From Verrucomicrobium sp. BvORR106 (lineage in GTDB: Bacteria; Verrucomicrobiota; Verrucomicrobiia; Verrucomicrobiales; Verrucomicrobiaceae), in NCBI RefSeq assembly GCF_000739655.1, contig NZ_BATR01000130.1:1-64000 (forward strand): 64,000 bases of DNA, given 5' to 3'. Position numbers and translations under genes: made by a program. Numbering within the stretch: position 1 is the stretch's first letter; the number at the start of each line of letters is the position of its first letter. Shown here one piece after another: positions 11,572 through 20,147 of this stretch. The notes beneath the pieces were generated by a model. That model saw only the letters and a program-made list of their open reading frames with translations, was not told the origin of the DNA and did no database searches.

Positions 11572-14500
11572 ATGAACACCACCCTGCGCCCTGCCACCGT
11601 GGATGCACTGGCCAGCTTCCGGGAACGGCGCACCAGGCTGCTCATGATGAAGGCAGGCATCGCAGCGGCCCTCGTCCTGCTGGTCCTGCTCTTGCTGGTC
11701 GCCCTGCTGGATCGCGCCACCTTCATGCCAGACAGTCTGCGGCACGGGCTGAGTTACGCCGGGTACGGCGTGGCCCTCATCTCCGCCTGGTGGCTCGGCA
11801 TGCGCTTTGTCAGGGAGGCGCGCGGGTTGTTCGGTGCGGCTCGCCTCCTGGAGGTGGCCGACCGGCGCATGCACGAAAAGCTGCTCTCGGCCGTGGAGTT
11901 GTCCCGGGAATCCACCGAGAACCTTCCGGACTCCCCTGAGTTCCGATCCCAGCTTCAGGAAGATGTCGCGGGTGAGCTCAAGGACTTCCAGGCGGAAAAA
12001 ATCCTCCCCACCTCCCTGCTGCTGCCCTGGTTCAAGGGGCTGATCCTCCTCTTCGTCGTCATTGTCGCCCTGTCTTTTGTTCCCGAGCTGCACCTGGCGG
12101 GCTTCATGGCACGCGCCGCGCTGCCCTTTGCCAATCTCTCTCGCCCCTCCAGCACCAAGGTGAAGATCGTCACCCCTGTAAAGGCCGATGTGGTGGTGCC
12201 ACTGGCTTCCAGCGTCCCGCTCGCGGTGGAGATCACGGGGAAGATGCCCAAGCGGATCCTTGTGGAGACCCGCATTGGAGACGCCAAAACCTCCAAGATG
12301 GAACTGACGCACAATGGCGGCTCTCGCTATGAAGGCACCGTCGGCATCGGTCAGGAGAGCGTAGAATACCGCATCATCGCCGGAGATGCCATGACCGCCT
12401 GGCACACCTTCCATGCCCGGCCCCGCCCTCGCATTCTCGAGTTCACCAAGACCATCATCCCCCCGGCGTATTCAGGTCTCCAGGAGCAAAAGCTGGTGGA
12501 AGACCACGGTGATCTGACCGCTCTGGAAGGCTCCACCGTGAAGCTCTCGATGAAGGCGAATCAACCGCTGGAGAAAACCGCCGCCTATCTCCAACCCACC
12601 GGCACCATCTTGCCCGTCACGCAGGAGACTCCCTCGATGCTGGCACTCAATGTTCCCTTCGATGGAAAATCGGATGCCTGGCAAATCGCCCTCACGGCCC
12701 GGGCCACCGGCTTCACCAATGACGAGGCCTCGCCCTGGCGCGTTAAGACTGTCGTGGATCAAGCACCCAGTGTCGGCATCACCCAGCCCCAGGAGCAGAT
12801 TGAGACGCGCAGTGATGACACCGTCGAGCTCGTCGGATTGGCCGATGACGATATTGGCCTCGCCAAAGTGTCCGTAGCCCATGCCATTAACGGGGCCGAC
12901 TGGAAAGAGACCATCGTGCAGGAGAAGGCGGGAAAGCGGCTGGACATTCACACTGCCATCAAACTGGCCCCGCTCCCGGTCAAACCCGGCGACTCCGTCA
13001 TTGTGAAGTTCGTAGCCGTGGATCTCAAGGGCCAGAAGGCCGAGTCTTATCCCGTCCGTCTGCTGATTGTTGAAGACAAGCTCAACCTCGCCCAACGCGA
13101 GCTTGCGGCCGAACAGCGTCGCCTCGCCGCCAGCGCCAAGGCCCTGGCCGAGGAAGTGCGTGACCTCCGCAAGGAGTCGGAAAAGGTTCGTGCCTTTGAC
13201 AAAAAGCAGCGCAAGAACGACGAGCAGGAACAGCAGGCGGAGGCGGCCCTGGCCAAGATGAAACAACATCTGGCCGCGGTGAATGAAAGGTCTGAGGAAC
13301 TCTGGAACAAACTCAAGGAAACCGCTCAAAAAGCCGACAATCCGCTGAAGGCCATGGAGCTCAATCTTGCCGGCCAGCGTCTCGCCGAACTGCGCGGTCA
13401 ACACCTCAAGGAGTTGCAGGAACAGAGTCAGGCGGAGGACATGGACGAGCGTCAGCTCAAGGACGCCGCCAACCAGCTCTCCAACGATGCGGAAACGGTT
13501 TCTCAAGCCTTGGAAGCCTTCGCCGCTGCCGACTCCGCCAAAGCGGTGCGCGAGGCCATGGAGCATCTCGCCCCTCAGCAGACGAAGCTTGCGGAGAAGG
13601 CCATTGACGCCAATCGCAACCCTGAAGAACGCGGCAAATGGCAGGAGCAACAGCGTGCCGCGCTGGCAGCTGCGGCCAGTGCGAAAAAGGACCTGGAAGA
13701 CCTCAAGTCCGCGATCCAAGACCACCGCAAACGGGATGTGAACCAGCACATCGAAAACTTCGACAAGAAGATGCCCGCGGTTCAGAACTCACTGGATACC
13801 GCCAAGCAGCACCAGGCCCCCGAGTACCTCTATGGTCAGGCGCATGAGCTGCGCAATGCCGCCAATCAGGCACGTGACGCCAGCCGCTGGTTCGCGGATG
13901 AAACCTCTCAGAAGGCCCAGGAGATGCGGGAGCGGCTGCTGAGAGATCAGAACCCAGCCCTCGCCGCCGTGGACCAGGCTCGTGACCAGATGTCCCGCGC
14001 TGCCAATGAGAAGAAGGAGCAGAAAAAACAAGGCGAGCCGTCCAAGGATCAGGCCGCCGACCGGCTCGAAGCTGCCGCCCGTCAGTTCAAGGACCAGAGC
14101 GAACTCCGGGAGCAAAATCACCAGACCAACAACCAGGCCGCGCTGGACAAGAACCGGATGGGCCGCGCCTTGCAGAATCTCGCTGAGGAACTCCGCCGCA
14201 CCGAGTCACCGGAGCAGATCAAGGCCGTCTCCGACAAGGCCCGACAGCTTGTGGAATCCGCCCGCGCCCTGGAGTCAGACGCCATGGCCCAAGACGCCGC
14301 CGCCTCCCTGCAACAGGCCAAGGAGTCCGCCCTGGCACAGCAGGCTCCTGAAGAGCAACTGCCGGCCGCGCAAGCCGCCGCCAATCAGTTGCGCCAGCTC
14401 CCGGATACCCTCCGTCGTGCCCAGTCCAACAACGAAGCTGCCAGCGCCGCACAAGAGGCCGCGAACAATGCCCAGTGGCAGCGCGACGAGACTCAGAACC

Positions 14501-16194
14501 AGCTCCGTCAGCTCGCTGACCAGAAGCAGAATGGCCAACAGCCCCAGCCGGTGCCGCCCCAGCAAAACCGGGCTCTGGAGGCCAATGCCAAAGCCGAAGC
14601 CAAGCTCGCAGAAGCGATCAACCAATTTGCCCCCAAGGTGGCCGCGGCCCGGGAACAGGTGGATGCGATGACCCCCAAGCTGAGCGAGCTGGCCAAGAAC
14701 ACGGCCGACTCCCTTCAGCGGTCTCAAGAACAAACCCAACAAACTGCCCAGGCGGCCGAGAACAACCAGCCTGCCGAACAGACTGCGCAACAAGCCAACG
14801 CCCTGATGCCCCAGGCCAAGGAAGATGCGCAGAAGCTGGCTGACCTGCAGGCCGCCCTGCGCCAGGAAGCCAATGCCGCAGACATGCAGAAGGAGGCGGA
14901 CCGCCAGATGGCCCGCGCGGCCGATGTGGGCATGGCGCAGATCCGTCAGCAAACACCGCAAATTGCGCAAAACCTCCAACAAGCCGCTCAGGCCCAACAG
15001 GCTCCGCAGCAACAAGCCCAGGCGCTGAAGAACGCCGCCCAGGCTCAGAAACAAACGGCTCAGGCGCTGGACCAGCTCGCTCAAAATCTACAGAAGATGG
15101 AGCAGGGTCAGGCGCTCCCCGAGGACGCGCTGGCCGCCCAGCAGGCCGTCGAGGAGGCGCTCGGTATCAAACAACCCCTGGATGAGAGCTACCAGGAGGC
15201 GCAACAGATCGCGAAGATCATGGAGCAGGCCCAGCAGGACCCCAAGAAGGCCCTCGCCGCGCTGGAACAGGAACTGCAAAAGAACCCCCAGATGAAGCGG
15301 GCCCTAGGTGAACTGGCGGAGAAGACCGCCCAGGAATCCCAGTCCAATCTGGAACTGGCCCAGAGCCAGCCGCAGATGGCCCCGCTGGCCACCTCCATGG
15401 GCGCACATGACCTGGCCCGCGTGGCCCGTCACCAAGAGCGGCTCCAGAAAGAACCCGCCGCCAAGAAGGTTGCCCAGGCCAGCGAGCAGATTAAAAAACT
15501 GGCTGACGCAGTGAAGAAGGATCCCTCCCAAATGACGCCGCAAGCGGCGGAACAAGCTTCCAAAGCAGGTCAGGAAGCCCAACAGGCGGCAGCGGAGACG
15601 GCGTCATCCCAAGCGGAGTCCACTCCCGCACCCAACTCCTTCTCGGAGGCTGCCAAGGGCTCCATGCTGGCTCAGGCTCTCGATGAGCTCGATCAAGCGG
15701 TGAACCCGATGGAAGGGGGTGCCCAGCAACCCCAACCCGAGGCTCAGCAGGGCCAGGCCAGCAGTCAGCAACCGGGGCAACAACCCGGCCAGCAGCCCCA
15801 GCAGGGTCAGGGACAGAATCCTCAGCAGAACGCGCAGCAAAACGCCCAACAGAGCTTGGCTCAGGCGAATCAAGCCCAGGCCCAGCAGATGGCGCAAGCC
15901 CGCGCCCAGGGCATGGTCCCCGGCCAGAAGCCCCCGGCTTCCCCGCAACAGGCCAGCCAGACGGCCAAGGGGCCCAATCAAGAGCCCGCACCCGATGCCA
16001 CCGGGAATATGACGCAGGGGCAGGCCAATCTCGTCGTCCCCGTGCTCGGCGCGACCCAGGCAGGCGACTGGGGCCACCTGCCCACCCGCATGGCCAAGGA
16101 CCTCAGCGAGGCCTCCCGTCAGGAGCCTTCGCCCGAGTACCGCGCCGCGATCGAAAGCTACTACAAGGCCATTGCCGAGAAGGCTAAAAAATGA
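11572..16194 (+). CDS. Giant DUF4175-like coiled-coil, glutamine-rich membrane protein
   Basis: About 1540 residues. Two in-frame ATGs, 11566 and 11572, are possible; the second gives MNTTLRPATVDALASFRERR. Three N-terminal hydrophobic helices (within about residues 20-75 and 150-175) resemble DUF4175-type proteins. A beta-rich periplasmic region follows, with repeated Ig-like segments such as LVGLADDDIGLAKVSV. From about residue 510 to the end the protein is almost entirely Ala/Gln/Glu/Lys-rich coiled coil, becoming Gln-Pro-Gly repeats (QQPGQQPGQQPQQGQGQ) near 1400-1440. Large proteins of this type end MoxR/DUF58 clusters in planctomycetes and verrucomicrobia; the function is unknown, and a long periplasmic scaffold is an inference. 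Stop and next start overlap as ATGA. Confidence 0.85.
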   Translation: MNTTLRPATVDALASFRERRTRLLMMKAGIAAALVLLVLLLLVALLDRATFMPDSLRHGLSYAGYGVALISAWWLGMRFVREARGLFGAARLLEVADRRMHEKLLSAVELSRESTENLPDSPEFRSQLQEDVAGELKDFQAEKILPTSLLLPWFKGLILLFVVIVALSFVPELHLAGFMARAALPFANLSRPSSTKVKIVTPVKADVVVPLASSVPLAVEITGKMPKRILVETRIGDAKTSKMELTHNGGSRYEGTVGIGQESVEYRIIAGDAMTAWHTFHARPRPRILEFTKTIIPPAYSGLQEQKLVEDHGDLTALEGSTVKLSMKANQPLEKTAAYLQPTGTILPVTQETPSMLALNVPFDGKSDAWQIALTARATGFTNDEASPWRVKTVVDQAPSVGITQPQEQIETRSDDTVELVGLADDDIGLAKVSVAHAINGADWKETIVQEKAGKRLDIHTAIKLAPLPVKPGDSVIVKFVAVDLKGQKAESYPVRLLIVEDKLNLAQRELAAEQRRLAASAKALAEEVRDLRKESEKVRAFDKKQRKNDEQEQQAEAALAKMKQHLAAVNERSEELWNKLKETAQKADNPLKAMELNLAGQRLAELRGQHLKELQEQSQAEDMDERQLKDAANQLSNDAETVSQALEAFAAADSAKAVREAMEHLAPQQTKLAEKAIDANRNPEERGKWQEQQRAALAAAASAKKDLEDLKSAIQDHRKRDVNQHIENFDKKMPAVQNSLDTAKQHQAPEYLYGQAHELRNAANQARDASRWFADETSQKAQEMRERLLRDQNPALAAVDQARDQMSRAANEKKEQKKQGEPSKDQAADRLEAAARQFKDQSELREQNHQTNNQAALDKNRMGRALQNLAEELRRTESPEQIKAVSDKARQLVESARALESDAMAQDAAASLQQAKESALAQQAPEEQLPAAQAAANQLRQLPDTLRRAQSNNEAASAAQEAANNAQWQRDETQNQLRQLADQKQNGQQPQPVPPQQNRALEANAKAEAKLAEAINQFAPKVAAAREQVDAMTPKLSELAKNTADSLQRSQEQTQQTAQAAENNQPAEQTAQQANALMPQAKEDAQKLADLQAALRQEANAADMQKEADRQMARAADVGMAQIRQQTPQIAQNLQQAAQAQQAPQQQAQALKNAAQAQKQTAQALDQLAQNLQKMEQGQALPEDALAAQQAVEEALGIKQPLDESYQEAQQIAKIMEQAQQDPKKALAALEQELQKNPQMKRALGELAEKTAQESQSNLELAQSQPQMAPLATSMGAHDLARVARHQERLQKEPAAKKVAQASEQIKKLADAVKKDPSQMTPQAAEQASKAGQEAQQAAAETASSQAESTPAPNSFSEAAKGSMLAQALDELDQAVNPMEGGAQQPQPEAQQGQASSQQPGQQPGQQPQQGQGQNPQQNAQQNAQQSLAQANQAQAQQMAQARAQGMVPGQKPPASPQQASQTAKGPNQEPAPDATGNMTQGQANLVVPVLGATQAGDWGHLPTRMAKDLSEASRQEPSPEYRAAIESYYKAIAEKAKK

Positions 16195-17315
16195 TGCCAC
16201 ACCGCAGACCGCTCATGCCCGTTTTGCAGCTCGCCCTCAAGGGCTTGCTGGTCCTGCCCTTCACGCTGTCTTTCGGTCAGACCTCCCCTTCACCCACTGC
16301 CGTCTCCCCTGCCGTCAAGCAGGCGGTGGACAAGGCCTGCCGCTGGCTGATCGGCCAGCAGCGCGCCCAGGGTTGTTTCCTTGATGAAAACCGCGGGGAT
16401 CCCGTGCCCCAGCACAGCGGTGCCCTCACCGCCATGGCCATCATGGGGCTCACCAGCGTGGGCCACATGCCCACTGATCCCACCCCAGAAGGCCGCGCTG
16501 TGGCCAAGGGCCTGCGGTTCATGACGGACAACATCGTCCCCAATGAAGAGGGTTATCTGGGCCAGAGCGACCGCTCCCGCATGTACGGCCACGGCATCAT
16601 GACCCTCATGTACGCAGAGATGGTCGGCCAGACCCAGGATGAGGAAATGGACCGCAAGCTCCGCACCCGGGTGGAGCGTGCTGTCGAGCTCATCATGCGC
16701 TCCCAGGATGTGGTCAAAAGCGAGGCCAACCGCGGCGGGTGGCGCTATGAGCCCGGCAGCAGCGACTCCGATATCTCCGTCAGCGTCTGGCAGGTGATGG
16801 CCCTCCGCGCCGCCAACAACGCCGGAGTGAAGGTGCCGAAGAGCACCATCGACCGTGCGGTGGAGTACATGAAGCGGAGCTACCGCTCCGAGCGCAACAA
16901 TCAGGGCCTTCCCGTGGACATGGAGGCCGCCTTCAGCTACGAGCCCTACGGCGGCCGGCAGACCTTCTCCACCACCGCCGCAGGCATGCTTTCCCTCCAG
17001 GTCTGCGCCCAGTATGAGGCCCCCGAAGTCATCGGCGGCGGGAACTACCTGATGAAGAATCCTCCGTCCCCTACGGAGCCCTGGTTTTATTACGGAAACT
17101 ACTACTACGCCCAGGCCATGTATCAGCGGGGCGGAGACTTCGCCGCCGTAGGTCGGCAAAAGACGGAACAACTTCTGGTTGAGCTCCAACAGCCTGATGG
17201 AGCCTGGCAGCCCAGAAACGGGAATGAGCGTAGTGCTGGCCCCATCTATGCGACCGCGCTGGGACTACTCAGTTTGTCTGTCCATTACCACTTTTTGCCG
17301 ATTTATCAAAAATAG
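16191..17315 (+). CDS. Prenyltransferase/squalene-oxidase repeat protein, exported
   Basis: 374 residues, start overlapping the preceding stop (ATGA), so translation is probably coupled. An N-terminal signal-like hydrophobic stretch (ALKGLLVLPFTLSFGQ) precedes an alpha/alpha-toroid fold made of repeats with WLIGQQRAQGCFLDENRG, GGWRYEPGSSDSDISVSVWQVMALRAA and QQPDGAWQPRNG. These match the squalene-cyclase/prenyltransferase repeat family. The DxDD acid motif of class II cyclases is not seen, so a true terpene cyclase is unlikely; many PVC members of this type are exported and of unknown role. It appears to be the last gene of the MoxR operon. Confidence 0.87.
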   Translation: MMPHRRPLMPVLQLALKGLLVLPFTLSFGQTSPSPTAVSPAVKQAVDKACRWLIGQQRAQGCFLDENRGDPVPQHSGALTAMAIMGLTSVGHMPTDPTPEGRAVAKGLRFMTDNIVPNEEGYLGQSDRSRMYGHGIMTLMYAEMVGQTQDEEMDRKLRTRVERAVELIMRSQDVVKSEANRGGWRYEPGSSDSDISVSVWQVMALRAANNAGVKVPKSTIDRAVEYMKRSYRSERNNQGLPVDMEAAFSYEPYGGRQTFSTTAAGMLSLQVCAQYEAPEVIGGGNYLMKNPPSPTEPWFYYGNYYYAQAMYQRGGDFAAVGRQKTEQLLVELQQPDGAWQPRNGNERSAGPIYATALGLLSLSVHYHFLPIYQK

Positions 17316-17316
17316 T

Positions 17317-17342
17317 GGAAGCCCCGATTTTCTAGGGCTTCC
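17317..17342 (+). terminator. Hairpin after the repeat-protein gene, possible weak terminator
   Basis: Stem ggaagccc (17317-17324) with gggcttcc (17335-17342), 10-nt loop, starting one base after the stop codon. Only a short pyrimidine run follows, so termination may be weak. Confidence 0.5.
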
Positions 17343-17344
17343 CT

Positions 17345-17370
17345 TGCACCTGCGATCTAAAAAAGGTGCA
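17345..17370. promoter_or_regulatory. Divergent TGCACC/GGTGCA half-sites upstream of amt
   Basis: TGCACC at 17345-17350 and GGTGCA at 17365-17370 form an inverted repeat with a 14-nt spacer, 33 bases before the sigma-54 -24 element. The half-sites look like those of NtrC, but NtrC sites normally have a short spacer of about five bases, so this is only a candidate activator site. Confidence 0.35.
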
Positions 17371-17402
17371 TCCGGCATACATACTTCTTCAACTGGGAAA
17401 AG

Positions 17403-17419
17403 TTGGCACGGCGTTTGCT
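17403..17419 (+). promoter_or_regulatory. Sigma-54 (RpoN) promoter of the ammonium transporter gene
   Basis: The sequence TTGGCACG-GCGT-TTGCT agrees with the sigma-54 consensus TTGGCACG-N4-TTGCW at every defined base, with the GG (17405-17406) and GC (17417-17418) dinucleotides at the right spacing. Transcription would begin near 17430, 48 bases before the ATG at 17478. It also shows that the longer in-frame TTG start at 17403 cannot be the real one. Confidence 0.88.
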
Positions 17420-17477
17420 GAATTGCGTTACGAAGGCGGCACTTGCCGGATTCATGCAACTCAACCCAAACGACACC

Positions 17478-19067
17478 ATGCTCACAAAGAAGAAGAAGTG
17501 GACCATACTAGAAACCGTTGTCGCGGTAGCAGGCCTCGCCTGTATGACCGTCAACTCCGGGCGGGCATTTGCCCAGGATGCTCCGGCCCCGGCACCTGCT
17601 CCGGCTGAAGCGCCTGCGGCTCCTGCTCCCGCCCCGGCCGTTGAAGCCCCGGCTCCCGCACCCGCGCCTGCCGCTGCTGTGGAGGCCCCTGCAACTCCCG
17701 CGGCTCCCGCCGAAGCTGCTCCCTCTTCTGCGCCTTCAATCGAAGAGCGTCTTGCCGATATTGAGGCTTACATGAACAACGTGCCACGCGTGACCAAGGA
17801 CAACTCCCTGGTTTCCGGCCCTGGCCCTGGCCACAACGCCTGGCAAATGACGAGCACCGCCCTGGTCCTTTTCATGACCCTTCCGGGTTTGGCTCTCTTC
17901 TACGGCGGCCTGGTTCGCAAGAAGAACGTCCTGAGCGTGCTGGCCCAATGCCTCGGCATTGCCGGTCTGGTCACCATCCTCTGGTGGGCAGTCGGTTACA
18001 GCCTCTCCTTCGGTGAGGGTGCTGGTGCTACCAAGGCTTTCATCGGTGACTTGAAATACAAGTTCCTTGATGGTGTGGACGCCACCAAGACCGGTGCCGG
18101 CTTCGCCTGGATCTCGGATGCCATGTGGTGCATGTTCCAGCTCACTTTCGCTATCATCACCCCGGCTCTTATCGTCGGTGCCATCGCCGAGCGCATGAAG
18201 TTCATCTCCGTGATGCTCTTCGTCACCCTCTGGATGTTCGCCGTGTACTTCCCCTTCGCCCACATGGTATGGAGCACTACAGGCTTCATGTGCGGACCTC
18301 TCAACCCTGACGCTGGCATCAAGGCCATCGACTTCGCTGGTGGCACCGTCGTTCACATGACCTCCGGTTGGAGCGCCCTGGTGCTCTGCATCATCCTTGG
18401 CAAGCGCAAAGGCTACGGCAAAGAGCCGATGCCCCCGCACAGCATGGTTCTCTGCATGGTCGGTACCGGTATGCTCTGGGTTGGCTGGTACGGCTTCAAT
18501 GCTGGTTCCGCTCTTGGCGCTGACGCCATCGCATCCAACGCCTTCGCCACCACCACCCTCGCAGCAGCCGTCGCAGGCTTCGTCTGGGGTGTCCTTGAGT
18601 GGATCCTCCGTGGCAAGCCCAGCGTGCTCGGCTTCTGCTCCGGCATCGTGGGTGGTCTGGTGGTCATCACGCCTGCTGCAGGCTTCGTGACCATGAACTC
18701 CGCCGTCATCATGGGCGTGCTTGCTGGTGTGGTTCCCTACTTCGGTGTGTCAGTCCTCAAGAAGGCTCTTGGTTATGACGACGCCCTAGACACCTTCGGT
18801 GTGCACGGCATCGGTGGTACCCTCGGCGCCATCCTCACCGGATTCTTCGCCTCCGAGAAAGCCAACGCGGTCGTTGGTCCTCTCAAGGAAGGTCTCATGG
18901 TTGCCCAGCTTAAAGCAGTGGTTCTCACCATCGTCTGGAGCGTGGTTGCCACCACGGTGATCGCTCTGATTGTGAAAGTGGTGGTGGGCCTTCGCCCAAC
19001 TCCTGAAGTGGAAGAAGAAGGTCTCGACATTCCCGAGCACGGCGAGGCTGGTTACGAGCTCCACTGA
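17478..19067 (+). CDS. amt: Ammonium transporter Amt with Ala/Pro-rich N-terminal extension
   Basis: 529 residues from the ATG at 17478, which lies just after the sigma-54 promoter. A cleavable signal peptide (ending AFAQ at about residue 32) is followed by an Ala-Pro repeat linker (about 33-85) and a short acidic helix. The channel then has 11 expected helices, with family landmarks TSTALVLFMTLPGLALFYGGLVR, GAIAERMKF, FAGGTVVHMTSGWSALV and DTFGVHGIGGTLGAILTG, carrying the two conserved pore histidines. It carries ammonium/ammonia across the inner membrane. No glnK/glnB gene is adjacent in the window, unlike many bacteria. The secreted Ala-Pro extension is uncommon and its role unknown. Confidence 0.96.
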   Translation: MLTKKKKWTILETVVAVAGLACMTVNSGRAFAQDAPAPAPAPAEAPAAPAPAPAVEAPAPAPAPAAAVEAPATPAAPAEAAPSSAPSIEERLADIEAYMNNVPRVTKDNSLVSGPGPGHNAWQMTSTALVLFMTLPGLALFYGGLVRKKNVLSVLAQCLGIAGLVTILWWAVGYSLSFGEGAGATKAFIGDLKYKFLDGVDATKTGAGFAWISDAMWCMFQLTFAIITPALIVGAIAERMKFISVMLFVTLWMFAVYFPFAHMVWSTTGFMCGPLNPDAGIKAIDFAGGTVVHMTSGWSALVLCIILGKRKGYGKEPMPPHSMVLCMVGTGMLWVGWYGFNAGSALGADAIASNAFATTTLAAAVAGFVWGVLEWILRGKPSVLGFCSGIVGGLVVITPAAGFVTMNSAVIMGVLAGVVPYFGVSVLKKALGYDDALDTFGVHGIGGTLGAILTGFFASEKANAVVGPLKEGLMVAQLKAVVLTIVWSVVATTVIALIVKVVVGLRPTPEVEEEGLDIPEHGEAGYELH

Positions 19068-19106
19068 TCTGGCGTTCGTTGATTCAACCACACTCTCTCC
19101 CTCCCT

Positions 19107-19139
19107 GGCCGGGGCACTGCAAAGTGCCCCGGCCTTTTT
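19107..19139 (+). terminator. Rho-independent terminator after amt
   Basis: Perfect 12-bp GC-rich stem (ggccggggcact at 19107-19118 with agtgccccggcc at 19123-19134), GCAA tetraloop, then five T. It lies 39 bases after the amt stop. Confidence 0.95.
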
Positions 19140-19190
19140 GTTGGGGGGAATCAAACGCAATGGTTCAAGCACCTTACACCAAGGGATGTG

Positions 19191-19224
19191 GCACGAACCT
19201 CCGACATCGCTGGCCCACATCGCA
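19191..19224 (+). repeat. 34-nt interspersed repeat, copy 2
   Basis: Same 34-nt sequence as 2245-2278 with two substitutions (core cctccgacatcgctggc). Confidence 0.75.
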
Positions 19225-19357
19225 AGCAACCTCGACCTCCGCTCCCATCTCCAGTTCAGTCCTCGTACCCAGCAAGGTAGTCCAGCACTTCCCTGCGTCA
19301 GGTCAAGAGTCTGAGGCGCCCAGTCGCCGATTCTCAAGGTTGTAACGCCCAAGTACC

Positions 19358-19522
19358 CAAGGAGCGGCGGTTTGTGCTTGCACAACCACCGACGGTTGCC
19401 GGAGGAAGCGTGCTTCCAAGTAAGAAGTCAGCGGTAAGACCACATAGGGTGTGGTTGGTGTTTGGCGATCAAGCGCTCCGCTTCCCCTCGGCGGTTGTGC
19501 AAGCACAAACCGCCGCTCCTTG
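19358..19522. repeat. Long inverted repeat, MITE-like or structured element
   Basis: Left arm 19358-19391 and right arm 19489-19522 are reverse complements over 34 bp with one mismatch (core ggagcggcggtttgtgcttg). The 97-nt interior has no coding potential. Short non-autonomous mobile elements and structured RNAs both look like this; no flanking target-site duplication is evident by eye. Confidence 0.75.
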
Positions 19523-19667
19523 CGCGAGCCCAGGCCTGCAAAGCCCTGGAGCTCTCGCCTCACCAGCGCCTCCCATCTCCAATTCAATCCGCGCAGCCAG
19601 CAAAGTGATCCAACACTCCACTACTCCATCACTCCCCCCCCCGCATCCCCCGCATCCCCCGCCCCCA

Positions 19668-20105
19668 TCAAGCACACAACGGGCACACTCCAAAAAACTC
19701 CAGTTCGTGGTACAACTTCTTGAACCCCGACTGCTTGGAGATCTTCGCCTCGAGCGCCTCCACCGGGCAGGCGATATCAAGCTTCTCGATCACGCCGCAT
19801 TCTGTGCAAATCAGATAGTCGCTGTGCTGTCCTGGGACGTTCAGAGTGTAGTACGCGGAGCGGTCATGCAGTCCCAGCCGACGCAGGATGCCCTGCTTCT
19901 CGAGGCGCACCAGCAACCGGAACACGGTGGCCCGGTCACAACGATCCTTCAACGTGGGTGAATCCGCCAGATCCGCCAGCGTCAGCGGTTTAGCGGTGGC
20001 GATCAACAGATTGAGAAGTTCTTCAAGGGCCCAAGTTCTCCGCAGACCTGCCTCCCGGCATCGGGTGATCGTGTCTTTAAGCAGTGTGTCCTCTGGAGAC
20101 GGCAT
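19668..20105 (-). CDS. Fur family transcriptional regulator
   Basis: 145 residues from the ATG at 20105. A GTG at 20147, directly abutting the stop of the upstream cupin gene, would add 14 residues and is also possible. The N-terminal winged helix (LADLADSPTLKDRCDRATVFRLLVRLEKQGILRRLG) and C-terminal dimerisation domain are typical, with the structural zinc cysteines in ICTECG and the final GVCPLCA. HSDYLICTECG corresponds to the family HHHH-like metal region but only one His is kept, so it may not be a classic iron Fur; Zur- or PerR-like alternatives remain. It is the last gene of a minus-strand group with the cupin gene. Its target is unknown. Confidence 0.87.
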   Translation of the reverse strand: MPSPEDTLLKDTITRCREAGLRRTWALEELLNLLIATAKPLTLADLADSPTLKDRCDRATVFRLLVRLEKQGILRRLGLHDRSAYYTLNVPGQHSDYLICTECGVIEKLDIACPVEALEAKISKQSGFKKLYHELEFFGVCPLCA

Positions 20106-20147
20106 AACTTCAACGTCGCAAACCTCACGCCCCTGCGCAAGCCCCAC

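Larger units (their letters stand above)
19140..19667. other. Repeat-rich spacer without a gene
   Basis: No credible coding sequence. It contains copy 2 of the 34-nt repeat (19191-19224), a long inverted repeat (19358-19522), and a C-rich low-complexity end (about 19612-19672) with repeated gcatccccc units. Short frames read through the repeat arms on both strands but show no protein family sequence. Confidence 0.65.

Noticed and set aside
9702-11726. Very long antisense frame (674 codons) opposite the VWA membrane protein gene
   Set aside because: Shadow frame caused by high GC codon bias; the sense frame has clear domains. The same applies to long antisense frames opposite the other genes.
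16191-17315. Terpene cyclase activity for the squalene-oxidase-repeat protein
   Set aside because: The DxDD motif is not visible and a signal-like N-terminus suggests export; no other terpenoid genes are nearby.
19303-19587. 94-codon minus-strand frame across the inverted repeat
   Set aside because: Coding appearance comes from the repeat arms being read in frame; no protein family resemblance.
19668-20105. The Fur-family gene as the regulator of the siderophore island
   Set aside because: It is 30 kb away, has an atypical metal region and no local evidence links it to iron; kept only as a general possibility.
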